From Flavobacterium ammoniigenes (GTDB lineage Bacteria > Bacteroidota > Bacteroidia > Flavobacteriales > Flavobacteriaceae): 64,000 nt of DNA. Where the stretch lies: the NCBI RefSeq assembly GCF_020886055.1, contig NZ_AP025184.1, positions 1,240,001 through 1,304,000 of the forward strand. The letters run 5' to 3'. Shown piece after piece: positions 43,015 through 52,133 of the stretch; the first letter of the stretch is position 1; every line of letters begins with the position of its first letter. The position numbers and the translations under genes were made by a program. The notes beneath the pieces are model-generated. The model ran no database searches. It saw only the letters and a program-made list of their open reading frames with translations, and was not told where the DNA came from.

Positions 43015-43920
43015 ATGAATAAAAAAACTACAACCATTCGTAAATCGATTCTATTAATCGGAATTGTCCTCATCAGCGGACTGTTTATTTTTGCATCTAA
43101 ATTAGAATTGCCTTCCAATTGGATAGCCCGATTTAATCCAAATTATTTTCCGGCTAAAATTGATTTTGCAGGCGAAGCAGTGCCGTTGCAAATCGCCGAT
43201 GTGCAAGAGCGTTTGGATAGAGAATTGTTGGTCAATAAACATTTGAATGCGTCAACGCTTTTGATTTTGAAAAGAGCGCGTCGTGCTTTTGCGGTAATTG
43301 AACCTATCTTAAAGAAAAATGGTGTCCCTGACGATTTTAAATATGTAGCCGTAATTGAAAGTGGTTTGGTAAATGTAATTTCTCCGGCAGGAGCTAGAGG
43401 TGTTTGGCAATTTATGCCGGATACGGCTAAAGAAATTGGTTTGGAAGTGAATGAGAATATAGACGAACGTTACCATTTGGAAAAAGCAACAGAGGCAGCT
43501 TGCGCTTATTTTTTGAAAGCCAAAGAGAAATTTGGGAATTGGACTTTAGTAGCCGCTGCGTATAATGCGGGTGGAACTGGAATCAAAAAGCAATTGGATA
43601 GCCAGAAAGTATCTAGTTATTATGATTTGTTGTTGAATGACGAAACCTCTCGTTATGTTTTCCGAATTTTAGCCTTGAAACAAATCATGCAACATCCAGA
43701 ACAATATGGTTTTCCTATTACAGAGGAAGAGCAATACAAAATTGTAGCTACGAAGAAAATTGCTATTGATAGTTCGGTAACTGATTTAGCTAACCTGGCG
43801 ATGCAACAAGGAATTAATTATAAAATATTGAAAATTCACAATCCGTGGTTGCGCACCACTAAGATGGTGAATCCTACCAATAAAAAATACCAGTTGGAAA
43901 TTCCACTGGAAGGATACTAA
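43015..43920 (+). CDS. lytic transglycosylase (SLT domain)
   Basis: 301 residues with an N-terminal signal-anchor (about 14-28) and a SLT domain at about 100-220: catalytic Glu in AVIESGLVNVISPAGARGVW, QFMPDTAKEIGL, and AAAYNAGGTGI. It cleaves the glycan strand to form anhydro-muropeptides, at the periplasmic side of the inner membrane. A membrane-bound MltD/MltF-like form; the C-terminus is short and lacks obvious LysM repeats. Confidence 0.92.
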   Translation: MNKKTTTIRKSILLIGIVLISGLFIFASKLELPSNWIARFNPNYFPAKIDFAGEAVPLQIADVQERLDRELLVNKHLNASTLLILKRARRAFAVIEPILKKNGVPDDFKYVAVIESGLVNVISPAGARGVWQFMPDTAKEIGLEVNENIDERYHLEKATEAACAYFLKAKEKFGNWTLVAAAYNAGGTGIKKQLDSQKVSSYYDLLLNDETSRYVFRILALKQIMQHPEQYGFPITEEEQYKIVATKKIAIDSSVTDLANLAMQQGINYKILKIHNPWLRTTKMVNPTNKKYQLEIPLEGY

Positions 43921-43954
43921 AAAAAAGAGGCGATGTACATCGCCTCTTTTTTTT
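43921..43954. terminator. bidirectional terminator
   Basis: GAGGCGATGTACATCGCCTC with A6 and T8 tracts, at the end of convergent genes. Confidence 0.9.
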
Positions 43955-43957
43955 GTC

Positions 43958-44473
43958 TTATATTTTTTTCATTTGCTCTTTCATCATGCTGATTTGATCT
44001 TTCAACATGTTTTGTTTGTCGAGTTTTTTGGCTTCATTCAAAAGTGAGGTGGCTTCTAATTTTCTTCTTCTCGACATGGCAATTCCGGCTAAGTTTAATT
44101 TGGCTACAGCCAAATCCATATCCATTGACAATCCTAACTCTATCGCTTTTTTGAAAAATTTCTCGGATTGGTTGATGTTGGTTTGTGACAACATAATACC
44201 GTGCAGGTAATTAAAGTATCCTTGTTGTTTTTGAACCAAAGCGCCTTCCGGATTTTTGATTTTATCCAACCAACTTTTAGCCCCTTCAAAATCTTGTTTT
44301 CTCAACTTTAAGAAAGCCAATAAGATGAATTCGTTTTTGAAATATAAAAAAACAGGAATAGCACTCACTAATAAAAGGAAGATTCCATTTCCGATGTTAC
44401 TTTCAGTAAATTGCCAAATGCCAGTAGCGACGATAAGTCCGGCAAGAATAAGTTTGATATTTTTGTGAAACAT
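43958..44473 (-). CDS. DUF2892-type membrane protein with TPR-like tail
   Basis: 171 residues: two hydrophobic helices at about 7-22 and 28-45 (KLILAGLIVATGIWQF, GIFLLLVSAIPVFLYF), then a soluble alpha-helical part with TPR-like helices (QGYFNYLHGIMLSQTN, AVAKLNLAGIAMSRRRK). Function is not known. A -7-like TATCTTTG at 44496-44503 (minus strand) can serve it. Confidence 0.8.
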   Translation of the reverse strand: MFHKNIKLILAGLIVATGIWQFTESNIGNGIFLLLVSAIPVFLYFKNEFILLAFLKLRKQDFEGAKSWLDKIKNPEGALVQKQQGYFNYLHGIMLSQTNINQSEKFFKKAIELGLSMDMDLAVAKLNLAGIAMSRRRKLEATSLLNEAKKLDKQNMLKDQISMMKEQMKKI

Positions 44474-44537
44474 AATAGTATTGAATTTATGGTTGCAAAG
44501 ATAGTAAAAGGAATTAAAAATATTTTTATAAAACTAC

Positions 44538-44567
44538 TTGCTAGAAAAAAAAGTCTTTGTATATTTG
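44538..44567 (+). promoter_or_regulatory. promoter of rpmH
   Basis: TTG (44538-44540), 19 bases, TATATTTG (44560-44567). Confidence 0.75.
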
Positions 44568-44639
44568 CACTCGGTTTTGGAATAACGGTTATTCAAAAAC
44601 TAGAAGACATATAAATAAAGATTTTAAAGATACAAACCA

Positions 44640-44801
44640 ATGAGCAAAAGAACGTTTCAACCATCGAAAAGAAAAAGAAGAAATAAACACGGATTTATGG
44701 ACAGAATGGCTTCTGCTAATGGAAGAAAAGTTCTTGCAAGAAGAAGAGCTAAAGGAAGACATAAATTGACTGTTTCTAGCGAACCTAGACACAAAAAATA
44801 A
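44640..44801 (+). CDS. rpmH: 50S ribosomal protein L34
   Basis: 53 residues: [45 protein letters not shown] at the end. Highly basic; the classic L34 layout, with a C-terminal extension of a few residues common in Bacteroidota. Monocistronic: consensus promoter upstream and terminator at 44824-44858. No rnpA follows, unlike in E. coli. Confidence 0.97.
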
Positions 44802-44823
44802 TGGTTATTCTATAATCAACATT

Positions 44824-44858
44824 AAGCCGTTACTATTTTTTAGTAACGGCTTTTTTTT
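44824..44858 (+). terminator. terminator of rpmH
   Basis: AAGCCGTTACTA / TAGTAACGGCTT stem with T8 tract. Confidence 0.9.
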
Positions 44859-44874
44859 GAAAATTTAAACTAAC

Positions 44875-44882
44875 TATCTTTG
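44875..44882 (+). promoter_or_regulatory. -7 element of carB
   Basis: TATCTTTG at about 77 bases before the start codon; upstream TTTG at 44856-44859 is closer (15 bases) than normal. Confidence 0.45.
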
Positions 44883-44959
44883 ATTTAGACTTTTAAACAG
44901 TATCTCAAATAAGTTTTTTATCTTTAAAAAGTTTACAACAACACACAAATTATACTACA

Positions 44960-47815
44960 ATGCCAAAAGACACATCCATTAAATCCGTTTTGATAATAGG
45001 TTCAGGTCCTATTGTAATTGGTCAAGCTTGCGAATTTGATTATGCAGGATCGCAATCAGCACGTTCTATTCGTGAAGAAGGAATCGAAGTGATATTAATC
45101 AACTCGAATCCAGCTACCATTATGACTGACCCATCGATGGCCGATCATGTTTACTTAAAACCACTGACCACCAAGTCGATTATTGAAATTTTGAAAGCGC
45201 ATCCTCAAATTGATGCGGTTTTGCCAACCATGGGTGGACAAACGGCTTTGAACTTGTGTTTGGAAGCTGAAGAAAAAGGTATTTGGGAAGACTTTGGAGT
45301 ACGATTGATTGGTGTTGATGTGAACGCCATTAATATTACCGAAGACAGAGAGCAATTCAAACAGTTGCTTGAAAAAATTGGAATTCCAGCCGCACCTGCC
45401 AAAACAGCAACTTCATTCTTGCAAGGAAAAGAAATTGCTCAAGAATTTGGCTTTCCATTGGTAATTCGTCCTTCGTTTACCTTAGGAGGAACAGGAGCTG
45501 CTTTTGTGCATAGTAAAGAAGAATTTGACGAAAAGTTAACCTACGGTTTGGAAATGTCACCAATCCACGAGGTGTTGATTGACAAGGCTTTGTTGGGATG
45601 GAAAGAATATGAATTAGAATTATTGAGAGATAAAAATGATAATGTCGTGATTATCTGTTCGATCGAAAATATGGACCCAATGGGAATTCATACTGGAGAT
45701 TCGATCACGGTAGCACCAGCAATGACCTTATCGGATACTACCTTCCAAAAAATGCGTGATATGGCGATTTTGATGATGCGAAGCATCGGAAATTTTGCTG
45801 GAGGTTGTAACGTACAATTTGCGGTTTCACCAGACGAAAAAGAAGATATTGTTGCGATTGAAATTAATCCACGTGTATCTCGTTCATCAGCATTAGCATC
45901 AAAAGCAACGGGGTATCCAATTGCTAAAATTGCTTCGAAATTAGCTTTGGGCTACAACCTTGACGAATTGCAAAACCAAATTACAAAATCAACTTCGGCT
46001 TTATTTGAGCCGACTTTGGATTATGTAATTGTGAAAATACCACGTTGGAACTTCGATAAATTTGAAGGTGCCGATAAGACTTTGGGTCTTCAAATGAAAT
46101 CAGTAGGTGAGGTGATGGGAATTGGACGTTCTTTCCAAGAAGCTTTACACAAAGCCACACAATCATTGGAAATCAAAAGAAATGGTTTGGGCGCTGACGG
46201 AAAAGGATATACGAATTACGAACAAATCATCGATAAACTGACGCATGCAAGTTGGGATCGTGTTTTCGTAATTTATGACGCCATTGCGATGGGAATTCCT
46301 TTGAGTCGTATTCATGAGATCACAAAAATAGACATGTGGTTCTTAAAACAATACGAGCAATTATTCACTTTAGAAAAAGAAATTGCTACTTACAAAGTAG
46401 ATTCTTTACCTAGAGAATTATTGTTAGAGGCCAAACAAAAAGGTTTCTCTGACAGACAAATTGCACACATGATGGGTTGTTTGGAAAGTCAAGTACATAC
46501 CTTGCGTATGGACATGAAAATCAACCGAGTATTTAAATTAGTAGATACTTGTGCTGCCGAATTTAAAGCACAAACACCATACTATTATTCTACTTTTGAG
46601 GCCGAAATTGAAACGCCAAGCGGAGAACGTTATGTTCACAACGAAAGTGTAGTTACCGATAAAAAGAAAATTATTGTTTTAGGGTCAGGCCCAAATAGAA
46701 TTGGACAAGGAATCGAATTTGATTATTCTTGTGTTCACGGGGTGTTGGCGGCCAAAGAATGTGGTTACGAAACCATCATGATCAACTGTAATCCAGAAAC
46801 AGTTTCAACTGATTTTGATACGGCTGATAAATTGTATTTCGAACCTGTTTTCTGGGAGCATATTTATGATATTATCCAACACGAAAAACCAGAAGGTGTA
46901 ATCGTGCAATTAGGAGGTCAAACGGCCTTGAAATTGGCAGAAAAATTATCGAAATATGGAGTAAAAATCTTAGGAACTAGTTTTGATGCTTTGGATTTAG
47001 CCGAAGACAGAGGACGTTTCTCTGATTTATTAACCGAGTTGAATATCCCTTTCCCAAAATTTGGAATTGCTGAAACTGCTGACGAGGCTTCTGCTCTTGC
47101 CGACACTTTGGATTTCCCATTGTTAATTCGTCCTTCTTATGTATTAGGAGGTCAGGGAATGAAAATTGTGATCAACAAGCAAGAATTAGAAGAACACGTA
47201 ATCAATTTGTTGAAATCAATTCCAGGCAATAAATTGTTGTTAGATCATTATTTAGATGGTGCTATCGAAGCGGAAGCAGATGCTATTTGCGATGCAGATG
47301 GTAATGTATACATCATTGGAATCATGGAGCACATCGAACCTTGCGGAGTTCACTCTGGGGATAGTAATGCGACTTTGCCACCATTTAATTTAGGTGAATT
47401 TGTAATGCAACAAATCAAAGATCATACACATAAAATTGCCGTAGCTTTAAAAACTGTTGGTTTGATCAACATTCAGTTTGCTATCAAAAATGATATTGTA
47501 TACATCATTGAGGCCAATCCAAGAGCGTCTAGAACAGTTCCATTCATTGCTAAGGCGTATGGCGAACCCTATGTAAATTATGCGACTAAAGTAATGTTAG
47601 GTGCAAATAAAGTAACCGACTTTAACTACAATCCTCAATTGAAAGGCTATGCGATTAAACAACCGGTTTTCTCTTTCAGTAAATTCCAAAATGTGAATAA
47701 AGCATTAGGACCAGAGATGAAATCGACAGGAGAAAGTATCTTGTTTATTGACGATTTGAAAGACGATCAATTTTATGAATTGTACTCTAGAAGAAAAATG
47801 TATTTGAGTAAATAA
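44960..47815 (+). CDS. carB: carbamoyl-phosphate synthase large subunit, short form
   Basis: 951 residues. Two ATP-grasp synthetase halves are visible: first KSVLIIGSGPIVIGQACEFD and RPSFTLGGTGAAF; second KIIVLGSGPNRIGQGIEFD and RPSYVLGGQGMKI. It makes carbamoyl phosphate for pyrimidine and arginine synthesis. E. coli CarB is 1073 residues; this one stops about 20 residues after the GPEMKSTGE segment, so the C-terminal MGS-like allosteric domain (UMP/ornithine binding) is missing. A frameshift is not the cause, because the stop is followed by a terminator. carA is not nearby. Confidence 0.97.
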   Translation: MPKDTSIKSVLIIGSGPIVIGQACEFDYAGSQSARSIREEGIEVILINSNPATIMTDPSMADHVYLKPLTTKSIIEILKAHPQIDAVLPTMGGQTALNLCLEAEEKGIWEDFGVRLIGVDVNAINITEDREQFKQLLEKIGIPAAPAKTATSFLQGKEIAQEFGFPLVIRPSFTLGGTGAAFVHSKEEFDEKLTYGLEMSPIHEVLIDKALLGWKEYELELLRDKNDNVVIICSIENMDPMGIHTGDSITVAPAMTLSDTTFQKMRDMAILMMRSIGNFAGGCNVQFAVSPDEKEDIVAIEINPRVSRSSALASKATGYPIAKIASKLALGYNLDELQNQITKSTSALFEPTLDYVIVKIPRWNFDKFEGADKTLGLQMKSVGEVMGIGRSFQEALHKATQSLEIKRNGLGADGKGYTNYEQIIDKLTHASWDRVFVIYDAIAMGIPLSRIHEITKIDMWFLKQYEQLFTLEKEIATYKVDSLPRELLLEAKQKGFSDRQIAHMMGCLESQVHTLRMDMKINRVFKLVDTCAAEFKAQTPYYYSTFEAEIETPSGERYVHNESVVTDKKKIIVLGSGPNRIGQGIEFDYSCVHGVLAAKECGYETIMINCNPETVSTDFDTADKLYFEPVFWEHIYDIIQHEKPEGVIVQLGGQTALKLAEKLSKYGVKILGTSFDALDLAEDRGRFSDLLTELNIPFPKFGIAETADEASALADTLDFPLLIRPSYVLGGQGMKIVINKQELEEHVINLLKSIPGNKLLLDHYLDGAIEAEADAICDADGNVYIIGIMEHIEPCGVHSGDSNATLPPFNLGEFVMQQIKDHTHKIAVALKTVGLINIQFAIKNDIVYIIEANPRASRTVPFIAKAYGEPYVNYATKVMLGANKVTDFNYNPQLKGYAIKQPVFSFSKFQNVNKALGPEMKSTGESILFIDDLKDDQFYELYSRRKMYLSK

Positions 47816-47832
47816 TACTTGAATCTTAGAAA

Positions 47833-47862
47833 TAAAAAAGCCTCTAATCAGAGGCTTTTTTT
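47833..47862 (+). terminator. terminator of carB
   Basis: AAGCCTCT / AGAGGCTT stem with AATC loop and T7 tract. Confidence 0.85.
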
Positions 47863-47946
47863 ATGGAATTAAATCAAGGGAGAACGATTCTTTCTAAAAA
47901 TATTATTCCGTACCTTATTAAATTAGCTTCTTATCTTTTTTTATTT

Positions 47947-47954
47947 TACTTTTG
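47947..47954 (+). promoter_or_regulatory. -7 element of the MerR-carotenoid operon
   Basis: TACTTTTG, followed by the T/A-rich TTTAATTAAAATTAAA that resembles half of the operator at 57113-57148. No -33 TTG. The start codon at 47976 is 22 bases downstream. Confidence 0.5.
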
Positions 47955-47975
47955 TTTAATTAAAATTAAAAAAGA

Positions 47976-48875
47976 ATGAACAACGTTAAGAACGTATTCA
48001 GTATCAAAGACCTTGAAAATTTATCAGGTATTAAAGCACATACGATTCGTATTTGGGAAAAGAGATACAATATCTTGGAACCCATGCGCACGGATACCAA
48101 CATTAGGTTGTATGATCTAGCCAGTTTGCAAAAGTTGCTCAACATCACTTTGCTTCACGATTACGGCTACAAAATATCTAAGATTGCCACCTATCCACCA
48201 GATACAATACCCACTTTAGTTCGTGAGATTGTGACCAATAAAACAGCCAAAAGTCACGCTTTGAGCGAATTTAAAATGGCCATGATGAATTTTGATCAAG
48301 AGTTGTTTTTTAACACATACAATTGGTTGATGGCTGAAAAATCGTTTCAGGAAATCTTTTACGAAGTGTTTTTGCCTTTAATGCAAGAATTAGGAATGTT
48401 GTGGCAAACAGATACCATTTCGCCAGCACACGAGCATTTCATTACCTTTTTGATCAAACAAAAATTATTGATTCAAACCGAACAACTTCAGGTATTAAAG
48501 CCAAGAAAAACCGATAAGGTTTTTGTTTTGTCTTTGCCAATGAATGAAATTCACGAATTGGGATTGATGTATTTGAATTATGAAATTCTTTCTAAAGGTT
48601 ATAAAACGATTTATCTTGGCGAAAGCATGCCGATTGAAAATTTGAAAGATTTAAAGAAACATTTCGACTCCATTGTTTTTGTTTCGTACCTTACAGTACA
48701 ACCCGATAAAGATTCAGTTAATGATTATGTCAGCAGAATGAAACAAGAACTAGAAGACGAGACTACCCAATTATGGTATATAGGACGAATGGTTGAACAT
48801 ATAGACCTTAGTACTCTGTCAAATAATATGCTGGTTTTCAATTCTATAGATTCTTTGGTAGGAGTTATTAAATAA
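47976..48875 (+). CDS. MerR-family regulator with B12-binding photosensor domain (CarH/LitR type)
   Basis: 299 residues. N-terminal MerR winged helix (about 6-75; SIKDLENLSGIKAHTIRIWE, RYNILEP); then a helical-bundle cobalamin-contact domain with Trp143, Glu153 and His154 (Wx9EH, as in Thermus CarH Trp131-Glu141-His142); then a Rossmann-like B12-binding domain with Glu191-x-His193-xx-Gly196 (ExHxxG, lower axial His). In CarH-type proteins adenosylcobalamin stabilises a DNA-bound tetramer in the dark and light splits it. It lies 20 bases before crtI. Known CarH/LitR repress carotenoid genes in the dark; the same role here is inferred. Confidence 0.92.
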   Translation: MNNVKNVFSIKDLENLSGIKAHTIRIWEKRYNILEPMRTDTNIRLYDLASLQKLLNITLLHDYGYKISKIATYPPDTIPTLVREIVTNKTAKSHALSEFKMAMMNFDQELFFNTYNWLMAEKSFQEIFYEVFLPLMQELGMLWQTDTISPAHEHFITFLIKQKLLIQTEQLQVLKPRKTDKVFVLSLPMNEIHELGLMYLNYEILSKGYKTIYLGESMPIENLKDLKKHFDSIVFVSYLTVQPDKDSVNDYVSRMKQELEDETTQLWYIGRMVEHIDLSTLSNNMLVFNSIDSLVGVIK

Positions 48876-48895
48876 TAATTAGAAATAATAAGTAA

Positions 48896-50371
48896 ATGAA
48901 TCAAACCAAAATAATAACAATAATAGGTTCTGGATTTTCGTCTTTGGCGGCAGCAAGTTATTTAGCTCAAAGTGGTCATCAAGTAACGGTTTATGAAAAA
49001 AATGCTACCATTGGTGGTCGTGCCCGTCAATTAAAAAGTGATGGTTTTACTTTTGATATGGGGCCAAGCTGGTATTGGATGCCGGATGTATTTGATCGTT
49101 TTTTTGCTGATTTTGGAAAAAAAACGACAGATTATTATGAGTTGATTAAGTTGTCTCCAGCCTACAGAGTCTATTTTGGGATCAACGAATTCATTTCAAT
49201 TGCTGATAATTTACCTGAAATTATTGCCACTTTTGAATCAGTTGAAAAGGGTAGTGGTGCTGTTTTGGAACAATTTATGGCCGAGGCGCGATCCAATTAT
49301 GATATTGCAATTAAAGACCTAGTTTACCGTCCGGGAGTATCTCCTTTGGAATTGATCACTTTGGAAACGGCCAAAAAAGTAGGGCAGTTTTTCAGTAACA
49401 TCAGTCGTGATGTTCGCAAGAAATTCAAGAATGAAAAGTTAATTCAAATCTTAGAATTCCCAGTTTTGTTTTTAGGGGCTAAACCTTCAGATACGCCTTC
49501 TTTTTATAGTTTCATGAATTATGCCGATTTCGGATTGGGTACTTGGCATCCAAAAACAGGTATGTTTGATGTAATTCGTGGCATGGAAAGTTTGGCTACC
49601 GAATTAGGAGTGAAATTTGTAACCAATGCGGCTATTGAAAAAATAATCGTTGACAATAAAACCGCCAAAGGAATCGTAGTCAACGGTCAAACCATCTATT
49701 CGGATGTGGTATTAAGTGGAGCCGATTACCATCATACAGAAACCTTATTGGAGGAACAACACCGCGCTTATTCTGAAAAATATTGGGATAGTCGAGTATT
49801 TGCGCCTTCTTCTTTGTTGTTCTATGTGGGTTTCAATAAAAAAATAGAAAACATTTCGCATCACGCTTTGTTCTTTGACACCGATTTTAATCAGCATGCT
49901 GTAGATATTTATGACAGTCCAAGATGGCCGGCAGAGCCTTTATTTTATGCTAATTTCCCTTCTTTAACAGATCCTTCGACTGCTCCTGAAGGAATGGAGT
50001 CAGCCTTTTTCTTGATCCCGTTAGCTCCAGGAATTGAAGATACTGAAGCATTGCGTGAAGAATATTTTTATAAAATCATGGATAGATTTGAGTCGGTGAC
50101 CGGACAAGAAGTTAGAAAAAATATTATCTTTAGACGATCTTTTTGTAAAAATGATTTTGTCCAAGATTATAATTCCTATAAAGGGAATGCCTATGGAATG
50201 GCCAATACCTTATTACAAACTGCATTTTTAAGACCCAAATTAAAAAGTAAAAAAGTAGAAAATCTTTTTTTTACAGGTCAATTGACTGTTCCTGGACCAG
50301 GTGTGCCTCCCGCCTTAATTTCTGGAAAATTAGTGTCAGAATTAATTAATAAACAATTTTCAAAAGCATAA
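48896..50371 (+). CDS. crtI: phytoene desaturase
   Basis: 491 residues: dinucleotide-binding start TIIGSGFSSLAAASYLAQSG, IGGRARQLKSDGFTFDMGPSW, and the C-terminal FAD/NAD segment FTGQLTVPGPGVPPALISG. It converts phytoene to lycopene by successive dehydrogenations using FAD. First enzyme gene of the operon; the crtB start lies one base after its stop (50371/50373). Confidence 0.95.
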   Translation: MNQTKIITIIGSGFSSLAAASYLAQSGHQVTVYEKNATIGGRARQLKSDGFTFDMGPSWYWMPDVFDRFFADFGKKTTDYYELIKLSPAYRVYFGINEFISIADNLPEIIATFESVEKGSGAVLEQFMAEARSNYDIAIKDLVYRPGVSPLELITLETAKKVGQFFSNISRDVRKKFKNEKLIQILEFPVLFLGAKPSDTPSFYSFMNYADFGLGTWHPKTGMFDVIRGMESLATELGVKFVTNAAIEKIIVDNKTAKGIVVNGQTIYSDVVLSGADYHHTETLLEEQHRAYSEKYWDSRVFAPSSLLFYVGFNKKIENISHHALFFDTDFNQHAVDIYDSPRWPAEPLFYANFPSLTDPSTAPEGMESAFFLIPLAPGIEDTEALREEYFYKIMDRFESVTGQEVRKNIIFRRSFCKNDFVQDYNSYKGNAYGMANTLLQTAFLRPKLKSKKVENLFFTGQLTVPGPGVPPALISGKLVSELINKQFSKA

Positions 50372-50372
50372 C

Positions 50373-51212
50373 ATGAAGCAGTTATTTGACGACGTATCTT
50401 TTAAATGCAGTAAGCTAGTAACCAAAAACTATAGTACTTCATTTTCATTAGCAGTCTACATGCTTTCACCAAGCATCAGAGAGGCTATTTATAGCGTATA
50501 TGGATTTGTTCGTTTTGCGGATGAAATTGTGGATTCTTTTCATGGTTACGAAAAAGAAACCTTGATTCATGATTTTGAAACTGAATATTATAAAGCCTAT
50601 CATTCTGGAATTAGCTTGAATCCTATTTTGAATTCGTTTCAAATTACGGTGAAACGCTATAACATCTCAGATGATTTGATTCAGGCTTTTTTGAAAAGTA
50701 TGAAATTGGATTTGGTGAAAACCGAATACCACAGCAAAGAAGAGTACGAAGAATACATTTATGGTTCTGCTGATGTTGTTGGTCTAATGTGTTTGAAAGT
50801 GTTTGTGGATGGCGATATAGAGAAATACAATTTGTTGAAGGACGAAGCAATGCGATTGGGATCGGCTTTTCAAAAAGTCAACTTTTTACGTGATTTGAAA
50901 GACGATAACTTGGTTTTAAATCGTACCTATTTCCCAGGAGTTGATTTGAATTCGTTTGATGAAAATGCCAAACAAGCAATTATTAACGAGATAGAGGAAG
51001 ATTTTAAAGTGGCTTTTCAAGGAATTACCAAATTACCAATGGAAGCCAAATTTGGAGTTTATACAGCTTATGTATACTACAAGAAATTGTTGAATAAATT
51101 AGAAAAAACTCCAAGTCATAAAATTGGCACTGCCCGAATCCGAGTTTCTAATTATACTAAAGCAGGACTACTTGCTCAATCTTTTGTTACGTACAAATTA
51201 AAATTAGTTTAA
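50373..51212 (+). CDS. crtB: phytoene synthase
   Basis: 279 residues of the squalene/phytoene synthase family: aspartate-rich motif FADEIVDSF (first site) and NFLRDLKDD (second site, RDxxDD). It condenses two geranylgeranyl diphosphates to phytoene. Together with crtI and crtZ it makes the yellow carotenoid typical of Flavobacteriaceae (zeaxanthin), although the cyclase gene crtY is not in this window. Confidence 0.94.
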   Translation: MKQLFDDVSFKCSKLVTKNYSTSFSLAVYMLSPSIREAIYSVYGFVRFADEIVDSFHGYEKETLIHDFETEYYKAYHSGISLNPILNSFQITVKRYNISDDLIQAFLKSMKLDLVKTEYHSKEEYEEYIYGSADVVGLMCLKVFVDGDIEKYNLLKDEAMRLGSAFQKVNFLRDLKDDNLVLNRTYFPGVDLNSFDENAKQAIINEIEEDFKVAFQGITKLPMEAKFGVYTAYVYYKKLLNKLEKTPSHKIGTARIRVSNYTKAGLLAQSFVTYKLKLV

Positions 51213-51223
51213 ATATAATTACA

Positions 51224-51673
51224 ATGAATGAAATCCAGTTTTTTCTGATTTTCTTAGTTACTTTTTTGATTATGGAATGTGTAACTTGGTGCACCCACAA
51301 GTTTGTGATGCACGGTTTTATGTGGTATTTTCACGCTGACCATCACCAACCTAAATATGCGGGCATCTTTGAACGCAATGATGTGTTCTTTGTCATTTTT
51401 GCTATTCCAAGCATTACACTTTTCTATTTTGGTGTTGAGGGCGGATTGAATTATAAATTCTTCATCGGCTTAGGAATTATGTTTTACGGCATGTGTTACT
51501 TTTTGATACACGATGTATTAATTCACCAACGATTCAAATGGTTTAAAAATACCAATAATAAGTATTTAATTGGCTTGCGTAAAGCGCACAAAGTACACCA
51601 CAAGCATTTAGGAAAAGAACACGGAGAATGTTTTGGGATGTTATTTGTTCCATTCAAATACTATAAAATATAA
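51224..51673 (+). CDS. crtZ: beta-carotene hydroxylase
   Basis: 149 residues with the di-iron histidine motifs of the fatty-acid hydroxylase/CrtZ family: THKFVMHG, YFHADHHQP, and a final KVHHKHLG. Membrane segments are at about 3-20, 55-75 and 85-102. It hydroxylates beta-ionone rings (zeaxanthin from beta-carotene). Its stop codon overlaps the next start by one base. Confidence 0.93.
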   Translation: MNEIQFFLIFLVTFLIMECVTWCTHKFVMHGFMWYFHADHHQPKYAGIFERNDVFFVIFAIPSITLFYFGVEGGLNYKFFIGLGIMFYGMCYFLIHDVLIHQRFKWFKNTNNKYLIGLRKAHKVHHKHLGKEHGECFGMLFVPFKYYKI

Positions 51674-52131
51674 TGAAAGTATATTCATTAAAGACCGAAC
51701 AGTTTGTCAATGCTAATATTGAAGAATGCTGGTCTTTCTTTTCAAATCCAAAGAATTTACAAAAAATCACACCGAGCGATATGGGATTCGAAATCACTGA
51801 TTTTGATGAAAAAAACATGTATGCGGGACAAATTATTCAATACAAAGTTTCCCCTCTTTTTGGAATCAAATTAGGTTGGATGACTGTAATTACGGTTGTT
51901 AAAGACCAAAGCTATTTTGTAGACGAACAACGTTTTGGACCTTATACTCTTTGGCATCACAAACACTTTTTTGAAGTAAAAGACAATGGTGTTCTTATGA
52001 CTGATTTGATACATTATGCGTTGCCTTTGGGCTTCATAGGTCGTATTATGAATAGTTTGGTGGTTAAAAATAAATTGAAAACCATTTTTGAATATCGAAA
52101 AGTAAAGGTGGACGAATTATTTAACGCTTAA
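51673..52131 (+). CDS. SRPBCC-family protein of the carotenoid-photolyase operon
   Basis: 152 residues: opening VYSLKTEQFVNANIEECWSF then SNPKNLQKITPSDMGFEI, and the long C-terminal helix IMNSLVVKNKLKTIFEY, as in SRPBCC ligand-binding proteins. The ligand is unknown; often annotated cell division inhibitor-like. It is overlapped by crtZ (one base) and two bases before the photolyase, so it is co-transcribed with both. Confidence 0.88.
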   Translation: MKVYSLKTEQFVNANIEECWSFFSNPKNLQKITPSDMGFEITDFDEKNMYAGQIIQYKVSPLFGIKLGWMTVITVVKDQSYFVDEQRFGPYTLWHHKHFFEVKDNGVLMTDLIHYALPLGFIGRIMNSLVVKNKLKTIFEYRKVKVDELFNA

Positions 52132-52133
52132 AA

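Noticed and set aside
44411..44614. Plus-strand frame upstream of rpmH
   Set aside because: It crosses the rpmH promoter and the opposite gene; composition and lack of family features indicate a shadow frame.
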